A DNA stretch of 45,959 nucleotides from Fidelibacterota bacterium. Its GTDB lineage: Bacteria; Fidelibacterota; UBA8477; JABMPR01. Location: contig JABHBL010000019.1 in assembly GCA_018673925.1 (NCBI GenBank), forward strand, positions 1-45,959. Reading direction: 5' to 3'. The translations under genes were made by a program, and so were the position numbers. Below, in pieces: positions 1 to 6,186 of this stretch (positions are counted from its first letter, which is position 1; every line of letters starts with the position of its first letter). The notes under the pieces were generated by a model. It had not been told where the DNA came from. It made no database searches and worked only from the letters and a program-made list of their open reading frames with translations.

Positions 1-375
1 AGCAAGCTCCGTCTCGGATTTGTTATCTACGGAGCAATGAATAGAAAAGATTGGCGTACCATCAATATTGATGATATTGGATTTAACACGGGTGATATAA
101 ATAGTCAATTGATACCAACACTAGGTAATGAGGTTACGAAAGCCATAGGGACGCCTAGGGAATATGGCAACTCACTCGTTGACGATTGTAAACGTGGAAT
201 GAATTCTCTACTTCCCTTCAGTAAAAGCGAACAAGAGTTCCTCGATCTTATCTTGGATCAGGGAAAGATAGATGGCAGCATTTTGACCTCAGACCCAGTC
301 CTGCGGCAGCGGATTGAATCACATCCATCACTCAAATGGAAAGCACTCAATGTGACGAAACACAAGGGACTTTAA
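1..375 (+). CDS. AbiEii/AbiGii-family nucleotidyltransferase toxin, C-terminal part (cut by window start)
   Basis: The reading frame is open from base 1 to the TAA at 373-375, so this is the end of a longer gene whose start lies outside the window; an internal ATG at 37 is probably not the start. The visible ~124 residues match my memory of the C-terminus of the AbiEii/AbiGii toxin family: a stretch reading EFLDLILDQGKIDGSILTSD followed by a conserved WKALNV...HKGL ending. In that family the catalytic nucleotidyltransferase domain is N-terminal, so it cannot be seen here. Family knowledge: AbiEii is the toxin of a type IV toxin-antitoxin and phage-abortive system, with the AbiEi antitoxin gene normally just upstream. 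A recombinase gene follows, which suits an accessory island. The family call is fairly secure; whether the toxin is active cannot be judged. Confidence 0.75.
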   Translation, partial: SKLRLGFVIYGAMNRKDWRTINIDDIGFNTGDINSQLIPTLGNEVTKAIGTPREYGNSLVDDCKRGMNSLLPFSKSEQEFLDLILDQGKIDGSILTSDPVLRQRIESHPSLKWKALNVTKHKGL

Positions 376-443
376 CCCTCCCATTTAGCTAATACCCACT
401 TTCTATCGTACCTAAAATTTAACCATATTTAGATATGTCCTGA

Positions 444-470
444 TTACATGTCGATACCATAGACATGTAA
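444..470. repeat. Inverted repeat resembling a recombinase core site
   Basis: A perfect 9-bp inverted repeat, TTACATGTC...GACATGTAA, with 9 bp between the arms. Read as half-sites TACATGTCG and AGACATGTA it has a 7-bp spacer and resembles the first two half-sites of the downstream array (1843-1867), sharing TACCA in the spacer. It lies about 90 bp before the upstream array. It is probably an additional binding or crossover site for the adjacent tyrosine recombinase; the role is inferred from layout alone. Confidence 0.5.
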
Positions 471-558
471 CATCGGTAGTAATTTCGGCTAATTGAAAAT
501 ACAGGCTTCGGCTATATTAAAATATGTGATGAGCTAAATGATAATATCTCGCAAGTGG

Positions 559-623
559 AACATATCGTTCGCGGCGACGTGTTATCAGAACGTGTCGCTA
601 TTTTCTCATTTCGACGACACGTT
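559..623 (+). repeat. 65-bp array of four 9-bp half-sites, upstream copy
   Basis: Four related 9-mers in alternating orientation: AACATATCG (559-567), 7 bp, CGACGTGTT (575-583), 5 bp, AACGTGTCG (589-597), 17 bp, CGACACGTT (615-623). The same order and the same 7/5/17 spacing recur downstream of the recombinase gene at 1843-1907, in the same orientation. Paired ~9-bp inverted sites around a 5-8 bp spacer are what tyrosine recombinases bind, so this may be a crossover region plus accessory sites, or an operator controlling the recombinase gene. The arrangement is directly visible; function is inferred. Confidence 0.7.
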
Positions 624-717
624 CTTGAGATTTCAGCATAGAAGATCTGTCTCAAAAAGGGTGTCTCACTATTCAGGCACTATTTTGCAGTCTCAAAAAC
701 GGCGGTTCTTGAGATTT
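621..717. repeat. Second repeat family ahead of the recombinase gene
   Basis: GTTCTTGAGATTT occurs identically at 621-633 and 705-717. Between them, GTCTCAAAAA occurs at 649-658 and 690-699 and is an imperfect reverse complement of the same motif. The four copies therefore run forward, reverse, reverse, forward. They differ in sequence from the 9-bp half-sites and could be arm-type sites for the recombinase or for a directionality factor, or simply operators. No directionality-factor gene is visible nearby. Confidence 0.45.
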
Positions 718-771
718 GATATCACCCGTAACGAAAGTACCACTAAATCAGATCAAATAAGGAGATCTTAA

Positions 772-1737
772 TTGAGCAATATTTATTTAAAGCAGCCCAA
801 ACACGTTACAACACTACAAGGTAAAAACTCAGAGTCTTTATCGCCTCCACTCTCTTGGGAACAAGCTATATTGAAATTTCTTAAGTATGCCGAGCTACGG
901 AAGATCTCTCGTCAGCATGCGAGCAATATGTCTTCAAGATTGGTTCATTTTCAAAAGTTCTGCGAGTCAATTGAATTGCAATCCTTTCAGAGTGTAAATG
1001 TTGGACACGCCCGGGAATATCTCGTTTATCGAATGAACCAACAAATTCATAATAAGTATAAATTTGCGACTGAGAATCTCTCCACCACCCCAGCAATTTC
1101 GACAATCAATCGTGAGATTAGTCTATACACTCGCTTCTTTCAATTCTGTTTAGAGCATGAGTGGATAAAACACAATCCTTGGCGGCCTGTTCAAAGATTT
1201 CCGGACCCAGTAAAACGACGACCTCGCTATTCATTTAATGAGTCTGAAATCGAATCAATATTCTCAGTCGCAGATGAGTTCTACGACTATTACTATCTGT
1301 TATTGCATACTGGCATCCGTCCAACTGATGGATTCAGATTACGGGGCAATTCTATTAAGGGTTCTTATTTAACCTTCCAGATGGCTAAAACTGGTGACTG
1401 GATGGTAAACATACCTATTCCATCATCGGTGATATCTCAGTTGTCAGCTAGAATTAGCGCTGCACAGACTGATGATGATTTAATCTTCCCTGAACTATCT
1501 GCTGATCGCCAGCGAAAATACTGTAGGCGTAGAGTCCAGGAAGTATTTGAACCTGCATTTGTCCGGGAGAAGTTTATTAACTTGCATACATTCCGCCACA
1601 CCTATGCGCACAATATGTTGGATCGTGGGATGCCGAAGGAAGTGCTCCAGACATTTCTTGGGCATCGATCAATTAGAACCACTGAGATTTATGCAAACTG
1701 GGTGAAAGGGAAAGACTTAGAGATTTGGGTGAATTGA
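772..1737 (+). CDS. Tyrosine recombinase/integrase
   Basis: A 321-residue phage-integrase-family protein with the complete catalytic set: R183 in HTGIRPTD, K206 in AKTGDW, H272 and R275 in LHTFRHTYAH, H298 in LGHRS and nucleophile Y307 in TEIYANW. Residues ~28-140 form the SAM-like core-binding domain and ~150-321 the catalytic domain. The start is TTG at 772, supported by AAGGAG at 759-764, seven bases upstream. The gene sits between two direct 65-bp half-site arrays (559-623 and 1843-1907) and close to a partial tRNA-Met gene, so it probably mobilises or once mobilised this region. It is not recognisably XerC/XerD, and I see no integron-integrase insert. Gene content on both sides (AbiEii fragment, orphan HTH protein) agrees with an accessory island. 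Confidence 0.9.
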   Translation: MSNIYLKQPKHVTTLQGKNSESLSPPLSWEQAILKFLKYAELRKISRQHASNMSSRLVHFQKFCESIELQSFQSVNVGHAREYLVYRMNQQIHNKYKFATENLSTTPAISTINREISLYTRFFQFCLEHEWIKHNPWRPVQRFPDPVKRRPRYSFNESEIESIFSVADEFYDYYYLLLHTGIRPTDGFRLRGNSIKGSYLTFQMAKTGDWMVNIPIPSSVISQLSARISAAQTDDDLIFPELSADRQRKYCRRRVQEVFEPAFVREKFINLHTFRHTYAHNMLDRGMPKEVLQTFLGHRSIRTTEIYANWVKGKDLEIWVN

Positions 1738-1842
1738 ATTAAAATGAATTATTATCTCTGCACATTATAGCGTATAACACGATATTATGCATACTTTATA
1801 ATTACTTAGCAGAGAGTGTAAAGGTGTTTGAAACTCATACAA

Positions 1843-1907
1843 TACATGTCGTTACCAGCGACATGTTCTATAAACGTGTCGTCATTTCTCCCTTTCTGCG
1901 ACATGTT
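1843..1907 (+). repeat. 65-bp array of four 9-bp half-sites, downstream copy
   Basis: TACATGTCG (1843-1851), 7 bp, CGACATGTT (1859-1867), 5 bp, AACGTGTCG (1873-1881), 17 bp, CGACATGTT (1899-1907). Order, spacing and orientation equal those of 559-623; the third half-site is identical and the others differ by one or two bases, while most spacer bases differ. Conservation of half-sites but not spacers argues for protein binding rather than a recent simple duplication. It occupies most of the 197-bp gap between the recombinase gene and the next, minus-strand gene. Confidence 0.7.
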
Positions 1908-1934
1908 ACGGTATTGCCGAGTAAAACGGAGCAA

Positions 1935-3032
1935 TTATTGGACATCATTAGGAGATAGCCACAATCCGGATTCTACCCGATCCACCTGTTGAATTGCCCA
2001 TAGTACCCAAGAATCCAAGTCATCTCCATCAGCATGATTCTGGACAGCTGCAATGTAGTCCCGAGTAAGAACACAATTGTTCCAGGTAGCAGCATTATCA
2101 AACAATTCTTTCACACTTTGCTTTTCCTGCTTACGCTTATTCCGAATTTCTTGTTCTCTTTGCACTCTTGCTTCGTATTCCCTATTCTCAATTTCTCGCT
2201 CTTTCCGCCTTACCTTTTCATGTTCAGCAGCCTTAATCAGTATGAGGATGAAACTATTGAGCATGTCTTCTATGCGTTGTGTTTTATTGTCTTTGACGCT
2301 TTTATCTCCATAGTAAATATTGGTTATCTGCAAAGTCAATCTACCGGTTGGGACATAATCATACATGGGTTCGTAGGAATACCTCTCCCTCTTTTTACCT
2401 GAATCATCTGCTAGAATCCGCTTTGACGCTTCCTGAATAGAGATATTGAACTCCTCACCGTCAACATTTACGATTGTAACCCCATCATACCCGCCAGCCA
2501 ATGATGTCTCATATCCCCTCTTCGACAGTGCCTTGATTAGCGCATCCATGATGAGAAGTGCTCTACTAATGCAGCTTTTACTCACGGAAATATTCAGCCC
2601 TCCCCGTTCTCCGTAACATCTTTTGTAGCGGTCAGTATTTGGGTTACTTAATTTTGCTTTAGATATCTGGACCAACGGGTGAGCATTACTGAGTTTGGAT
2701 TTAACAATGACTGTATTCATTGCCATTGACTCATATTCTCTATGCTTTCTGACAGCCTCACTTTCAGGTTTCAAGTCAGGTTCTGCCCATTTACTAATCG
2801 TGTAGCTTTCAAGACCTCCTTTATTATCTGTTGGTAATGGTTTAGTCTTTGTTCTCTTGCCGTATTTCTTCTTAGCCCAATACCCTAAGCCCGGTTTGGG
2901 AATGTTCATCTTCTTGCAGATCTTTGCGACAGCAACATCTGAGATCCCGAACTCTTTCGCTATCTTGACTACTGGTTTTGACCATACTAATTTGTATAGT
3001 TCTTGTCGACTGATAGTAATATCATCGGTCAT
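1935..3032 (-). CDS. HTH-domain protein with charged coiled-coil region, function unknown
   Basis: A 365-residue protein. Residues ~8-60 match an N-terminal module I know from many uncharacterised bacterial proteins: SRQELYKLVWSKPVVKIAKE, a helix-turn-helix-like segment with GISDVAVAKICKKMNIP, then PGLGYWAKK. Residues ~265-310 are very rich in Arg, Lys and Glu and look like a coiled coil. The middle has no motif that I recognise, and there is no signal peptide or membrane segment. ATG at 3032 is preceded by AGAGGTG. The gene is convergent with the recombinase and lies inside the inferred island, next to an AbiEii fragment. A role in DNA binding or defence is possible but unproven. Confidence 0.7.
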   Translation of the reverse strand: MTDDITISRQELYKLVWSKPVVKIAKEFGISDVAVAKICKKMNIPKPGLGYWAKKKYGKRTKTKPLPTDNKGGLESYTISKWAEPDLKPESEAVRKHREYESMAMNTVIVKSKLSNAHPLVQISKAKLSNPNTDRYKRCYGERGGLNISVSKSCISRALLIMDALIKALSKRGYETSLAGGYDGVTIVNVDGEEFNISIQEASKRILADDSGKKRERYSYEPMYDYVPTGRLTLQITNIYYGDKSVKDNKTQRIEDMLNSFILILIKAAEHEKVRRKEREIENREYEARVQREQEIRNKRKQEKQSVKELFDNAATWNNCVLTRDYIAAVQNHADGDDLDSWVLWAIQQVDRVESGLWLSPNDVQ

Positions 3033-3159
3033 TTCGCACCTCTTTAGGTTATAATTTCTATCGCTATGAATCGAATTTAAGATGTATGTTTATGGGTGCA
3101 AGTGGTGACACATATCAGCCACACTCACCATATAAACTATTGTTATTACAGTACTTTCA

Positions 3160-3206
3160 TTGGGCTCATAACCCAAAGGTCGTAGGTTCGAATCCTACTC
3201 CCGCTA
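3160..3206 (+). pseudogene. 3' half of a tRNA-Met(CAT) gene, likely attachment scar
   Basis: A perfect anticodon arm (stem TTGGG 3160-3164 with CCCAA 3172-3176, loop CTCATAA, anticodon CAT at 3167-3169), a 5-nt variable loop, a perfect T arm (GTAGG/CCTAC around TTCGAAT) and the acceptor 3' strand TCCCGCT plus discriminator A. The matching acceptor 5' strand AGCGGGA and any D arm are absent from the preceding 120 bp, so this is not an intact tRNA. Tyrosine-recombinase islands often insert in tRNA genes, restoring the tRNA at one end and leaving its 3' part at the other. By that logic the island lies to the left, with the intact tRNA beyond base 1, and the chromosome resumes here. Confidence 0.75.
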
Positions 3207-3213
3207 CAATGAA

Positions 3214-3242
3214 AAAGGTCACCTCAAAGGGTGGCCTTTTTT
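3214..3242 (+). terminator. Terminator after first tRNA tail
   Basis: Stem GGTCACC (3217-3223) with GGTGGCC (3230-3236), one G-T pair, flanked by A and T runs, ending in TTTTTT. It would have terminated the original tRNA transcript. Confidence 0.65.
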
Positions 3243-3366
3243 ATTTGTAAGAGTAGTGATGAGAACCTACTCGTTCGATTACGACGACATAAACCAGTGG
3301 TTTATGGAGGAGGAACATGGAAGGAACGAAGTGACTGAACATGAATCCTACTCCCGCTACAATAAT

Positions 3367-3389
3367 AAAGCCCCCTTCATGGGGGCTTT
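3367..3389 (+). terminator. Terminator after second tRNA tail
   Basis: Perfect stem AAAGCCCCC/GGGGGCTTT around loop TTCAT, ending in TTTGTTG; the T-run is short. Different in sequence from the terminators of the neighbouring units. Confidence 0.65.
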
Positions 3390-3518
3390 GTTGTTGTATG
3401 GAGATTGGATTAGTTCCTAATGGTTCGATCCGTAGCGAGGTTGCCCGTGGCAAGCCCGCGGAGGAAGACGAGCGAACGGAGTGAGTCGAAGTCAATCCTA
3501 CTCCCGCTACAACGCAAA

Positions 3519-3544
3519 GAGCCTCGTCATTGACGGGGCTTTTT
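3519..3544 (+). terminator. Terminator after third tRNA tail
   Basis: Stem AGCCTCGTC (3520-3528) with GACGGGGCT (3532-3540), loop ATT, followed by a run of T. Confidence 0.65.
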
Positions 3545-3774
3545 GTGTTTTATGGGGTTCAGATGCAGATCTGCTTGTTCGAAACGGAGCTTGGATTCTG
3601 AGAGAATCAAAGCGGAGTAAGATGGAGCGGAGCGAACATCAATCCTACCTTCATGGACATTTCGAGAACCTCAATGTCCGCTTGATCACCTAAAGGGTGG
3701 CCTTTTTGTTGTATCAAGATTGGAAGCGTTCCTAATGGTCCGATCCGAAATGAACCTGCCTGAGGCAGATTCAC

Positions 3775-4185
3775 TCAATCCAAATAAATTTTCAAATTAT
3801 CACTGATACAGGTGGAATGATTTCCAGATTGCAGGGTAATAGTTTGGTGGGGTACTGCCATTGAATAGAGGGTAATGTCTCGGGTGTTGTCCAGTGATCG
3901 AGTCAGCATACCCAATCCAAATCCAACGACAATGAGTGCAGCTGCGTGGAGCACTATGCTCCAGTCTCTGGAGTAAGTAGATGGGAAAGGAATTGAAGGC
4001 ACCTCAATTGGAACTTCCAGAGCCCTCATCGATACCAGATCTGACCTCATGCTGTCAATTTCACCAGAACATACTGAACATTCGAGAAGATGTCGTTCAA
4101 CCTCTGCATCTTCAGCAGGTTCCAGGGTTTCCAGGACATACTTCAACAGGATATCTTCATCTATATGTCTCGTTCTTTTCTCCAT
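3775..4185 (-). CDS. Zinc-finger anti-sigma factor
   Basis: Taken as 136 residues from ATG at 4185; the frame extends 12 codons further, but this start overlaps the stop of the sigma gene by one base (TAATG) and has AAAGGA eight bases upstream. The N-terminal domain carries the ZAS/zf-HC2 pattern H32-x3-C36-x2-C39 in RHLLECSVC, which in this family binds zinc and holds an ECF sigma factor. A single hydrophobic segment at ~76-94 should anchor it in the inner membrane, leaving a short C-terminal sensor part of ~40 residues outside. It is the last gene of the lipoprotein-sigma-anti-sigma operon and is presumably the partner of the sigma factor encoded just upstream. Confidence 0.85.
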   Translation of the reverse strand: MEKRTRHIDEDILLKYVLETLEPAEDAEVERHLLECSVCSGEIDSMRSDLVSMRALEVPIEVPSIPFPSTYSRDWSIVLHAAALIVVGFGLGMLTRSLDNTRDITLYSMAVPHQTITLQSGNHSTCISDNLKIYLD

Positions 4186-4742
4186 TATGTGAGTCCTTTG
4201 TCTTTCATAAGCTTGCGACAATGTCTAACGCCATAGAACAATCTGGATTTTACTGTTCCCAGAGGTATATCCAATAAAGTTGATATGTCCTTGAGTGTTT
4301 CATCTCCATAAATGCGCAGAATGAGTACTTCCCTATGTGCCTCATCCAGGGAATGAATAATGTCGAACAATCCCCTGTTCCGATCATCACGGATCAACTT
4401 TGCCAGGGGTTGCAGATGGGCATCAGGAGGATCGGTCTTGCCAAGTGCCGACCAACCAGAATACTGTTTCTTCAATTTGAGAGCAGTATGATATGTAACC
4501 GTTGTCAGCCACCCTTTAAAGGTCCCATTCTGATGCTTTGGAGGTTTACGAAACAGCTCCAGCATAACCTCTTGAACCACATCCTGGGCAAGGTCATAGG
4601 AACCAGTCAACATGCCTGCCAATCGTGTCAGATCCTGAGTGTGGAGATCCACCAGACGTTTCCAGGCGGACCGATCCCCCCGTTTTGCCAGATTATATTC
4701 CTGCCAATCGTTCAATCCTGTAAATACCTCTCCTGCCGGCAC
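4185..4742 (-). CDS. ECF-type RNA polymerase sigma factor
   Basis: A sigma-70 family protein of up to 185 residues. Region 2 spans ~25-92, including DLAQDVVQEVMLELFRKP, and region 4 spans ~128-178, with an HTH reading LKDISTLLDIPLGTVKSRLF. The length and lack of regions 1 and 3 fit the ECF group. Two starts are possible: GTG at 4742, or TTG at 4715, which overlaps the stop of the preceding gene (TTGA) and has GGAGAGG 11 bases upstream. The later start would give 176 residues and tight coupling. The gene overlaps the lipoprotein gene before it and the anti-sigma gene after it, so all three are probably co-expressed and probably respond to an envelope signal. Confidence 0.9.
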   Translation of the reverse strand: MPAGEVFTGLNDWQEYNLAKRGDRSAWKRLVDLHTQDLTRLAGMLTGSYDLAQDVVQEVMLELFRKPPKHQNGTFKGWLTTVTYHTALKLKKQYSGWSALGKTDPPDAHLQPLAKLIRDDRNRGLFDIIHSLDEAHREVLILRIYGDETLKDISTLLDIPLGTVKSRLFYGVRHCRKLMKDKGLT

Positions 4743-5944
4743 CAGTCCTGGATTGTTTTATGGTTTGAAATTTCAGCCCATGTACTACCGATAGCATCGC
4801 GACTTTGATCCTGCAACAGCTCGAGGCAATGAGCCCGATACCATTCAAACAGCTCCACAGAAAATTCAGGATGGGTGCTATCCAGTTCCCTTACCAACGC
4901 GAGTATTCCCCCGGCATAATTTCCCATTAATCTAAGTCCAGCACTGGCTTTGGTGCCATATCTTAAAGTCCAGGCTTCCATACCACTGGTCCGAAAATCA
5001 TTTGTCCACAGATCAGCCACTCGCAACATTTGCTTACGATATGATTTGTCAGTAGGAGTCACCAGGGTTGCCAGCCCCAATTTGCGACCATTTTTCATTC
5101 GTTCTGAGATACCCTCAGTCAAATACAGGGTGTGAGAGAAGTAAACAGGGATATCCTCATCACTGCCTGCTTCAATTATCCGGTTTATGAGCACATCATC
5201 CCAGGGACCCCTGGTCGTTTTTTTAAGTTCTTCAAGATCTGCGTTTGTAATAAATCGAGGGACTCCCTGGCGAATTACATGGAATACATACCAGTTGGTA
5301 TTAAGGAGTGATCGATTGACAATTTTCACATCAGGGCGATGGTTGAGAATACGCTGCAATATCCAACCCGGGTATGTATCGTTGTCCCCATTCGTAATCA
5401 GGATGGCATTTTCTTCAAGATTAATGAGAAGATTATAGTTGTAGTCCATCACTTCTTCAGATATGCCCCCACCTTTGAGCAGACGATTTAAGGCATTGTC
5501 CATTTTTTCCATTTCGTCTCGCGACATGAACTCCGTTACCAGATTAAACCATGGATCCATATAGTTAGGATCAAGTTCTGCTGCTCGGACGGTCAGAGCC
5601 AGATCACTATCTGACGAGGGCATTTTGTGTTTACGCATACCTGCCAGATAGAGCAGAGTTGGATTTGCGGGATACGTTTTGATCCCATCCATCAGGAGTC
5701 TTTTATAGTCTGCATGACCAGCATAACGAGCAGCGTACATCCAGTTGGCATAGGCTTCTTCAGAAGGAAACACCTCATAATAAGCCATCCACTCACCAGC
5801 AATACGGTTGTAGACAGAATCAGAAAATACTTGAATCCGCTTACTCACCACGTCCTGGGGGCGCTCCACCTCTTTAAGCGTAGAACCGCTATCCCCACAG
5901 GCTACCAGAATGATGAGAGACACTAGTAAAAATAATTTATTCAT
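4712..5944 (-). CDS. Lipoprotein with TPR-like region and GDNDTYP domain
   Basis: 410 residues from ATG at 5944, chosen because GGAGGAGGTC stands just upstream and because it begins a clean lipoprotein signal, MNKLFLLVSLIILVAC, with lipobox Cys16. Residues ~60-160 look helical and TPR-like (AGMRKHK..., AAELDPNYMDPWFNL). From ~175 on is NAILITNGDNDTYPGWILQR followed by a SLLNTNWY segment. This closely resembles the soluble C-terminal part of DUF2723 membrane proteins of Bacteroidetes (GDNDTFPLWY... LLNTPWY), but here without the membrane part. Its gene overlaps the sigma factor gene, so it may feed or be controlled by that sigma/anti-sigma pair. Function is unknown. Confidence 0.75.
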   Translation of the reverse strand: MNKLFLLVSLIILVACGDSGSTLKEVERPQDVVSKRIQVFSDSVYNRIAGEWMAYYEVFPSEEAYANWMYAARYAGHADYKRLLMDGIKTYPANPTLLYLAGMRKHKMPSSDSDLALTVRAAELDPNYMDPWFNLVTEFMSRDEMEKMDNALNRLLKGGGISEEVMDYNYNLLINLEENAILITNGDNDTYPGWILQRILNHRPDVKIVNRSLLNTNWYVFHVIRQGVPRFITNADLEELKKTTRGPWDDVLINRIIEAGSDEDIPVYFSHTLYLTEGISERMKNGRKLGLATLVTPTDKSYRKQMLRVADLWTNDFRTSGMEAWTLRYGTKASAGLRLMGNYAGGILALVRELDSTHPEFSVELFEWYRAHCLELLQDQSRDAIGSTWAEISNHKTIQDWCRQERYLQD

Positions 5945-6186
5945 AAAGACCTCCTCCATTGAGATGATTTTACATACCACATCATACCCTATTAGGCATT
6001 GAAACAGGCAAAAGGTTCACCACTTTTTCTATATTTCATTTTTCAATACCCCGGGAATGAGGATTTCTCACGGACTGGTTTGGGATGAACCCATCTACTG
6101 CGGCTTAAATGATGGACTTTTAGAAGGGATTAGCGATCAACCGCCAAAGTGAATCATACTCTAAACCCAGATGGGTTGATGTACAC

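Larger units (their letters stand above)
3191..3712 (+). repeat. Tandem ~150-bp units with tRNA 3' tails and terminators
   Basis: The 19-mer AATCCTACTCCCGCTACAA occurs exactly at 3191-3209, 3344-3362 and 3494-3512, and a truncated copy AATCCTACC starts at 3641. The spacing is 153, 150 and 147 bp. The first three copies are each followed within ~10 bp by a hairpin and T-run, the fourth by a weaker one. Other parts of the units also recur, for example TTCCTAATGG followed by TTCGATCCG near 3413 and a variant near 3730. The bases before the second to fourth copies are rich in GGAGCGAAC-like words. No gene is convincing between 3033 and 3774. The array may come from repeated insertion and loss at the tRNA end or from tandem duplication. 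Confidence 0.65.

Noticed and set aside
559..623. Integron attC or attI site
   Set aside because: The half-sites do not match the RYYYAAC/GTTRRRY core consensus, the order is inside-out for attC, and the protein shows no integron-integrase insert; no cassette array follows.
538..771. 77-codon open frame ahead of the recombinase gene
   Set aside because: It covers the half-site array and the second repeat family, has no recognisable protein features and its stop abuts the TTG start; the bases are better explained as recombinase sites and leader.
3131..3206. Intact tRNA-Met gene
   Set aside because: The acceptor 5' strand that must pair with TCCCGCT and any D arm are absent from the preceding bases, so only the 3' half is present.
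3241..3693. Two short open frames (minus 3241-3495, plus 3481-3693)
   Set aside because: Both run through the tRNA-tail tandem units and terminators, lack ribosome-binding sites and resemble no protein.
3191..3712. CRISPR array
   Set aside because: The repeated 19-mer is spaced by ~130 bp of partly repeated sequence with terminators, not by uniform ~30-40 bp unique spacers, and no cas gene is present in the window.
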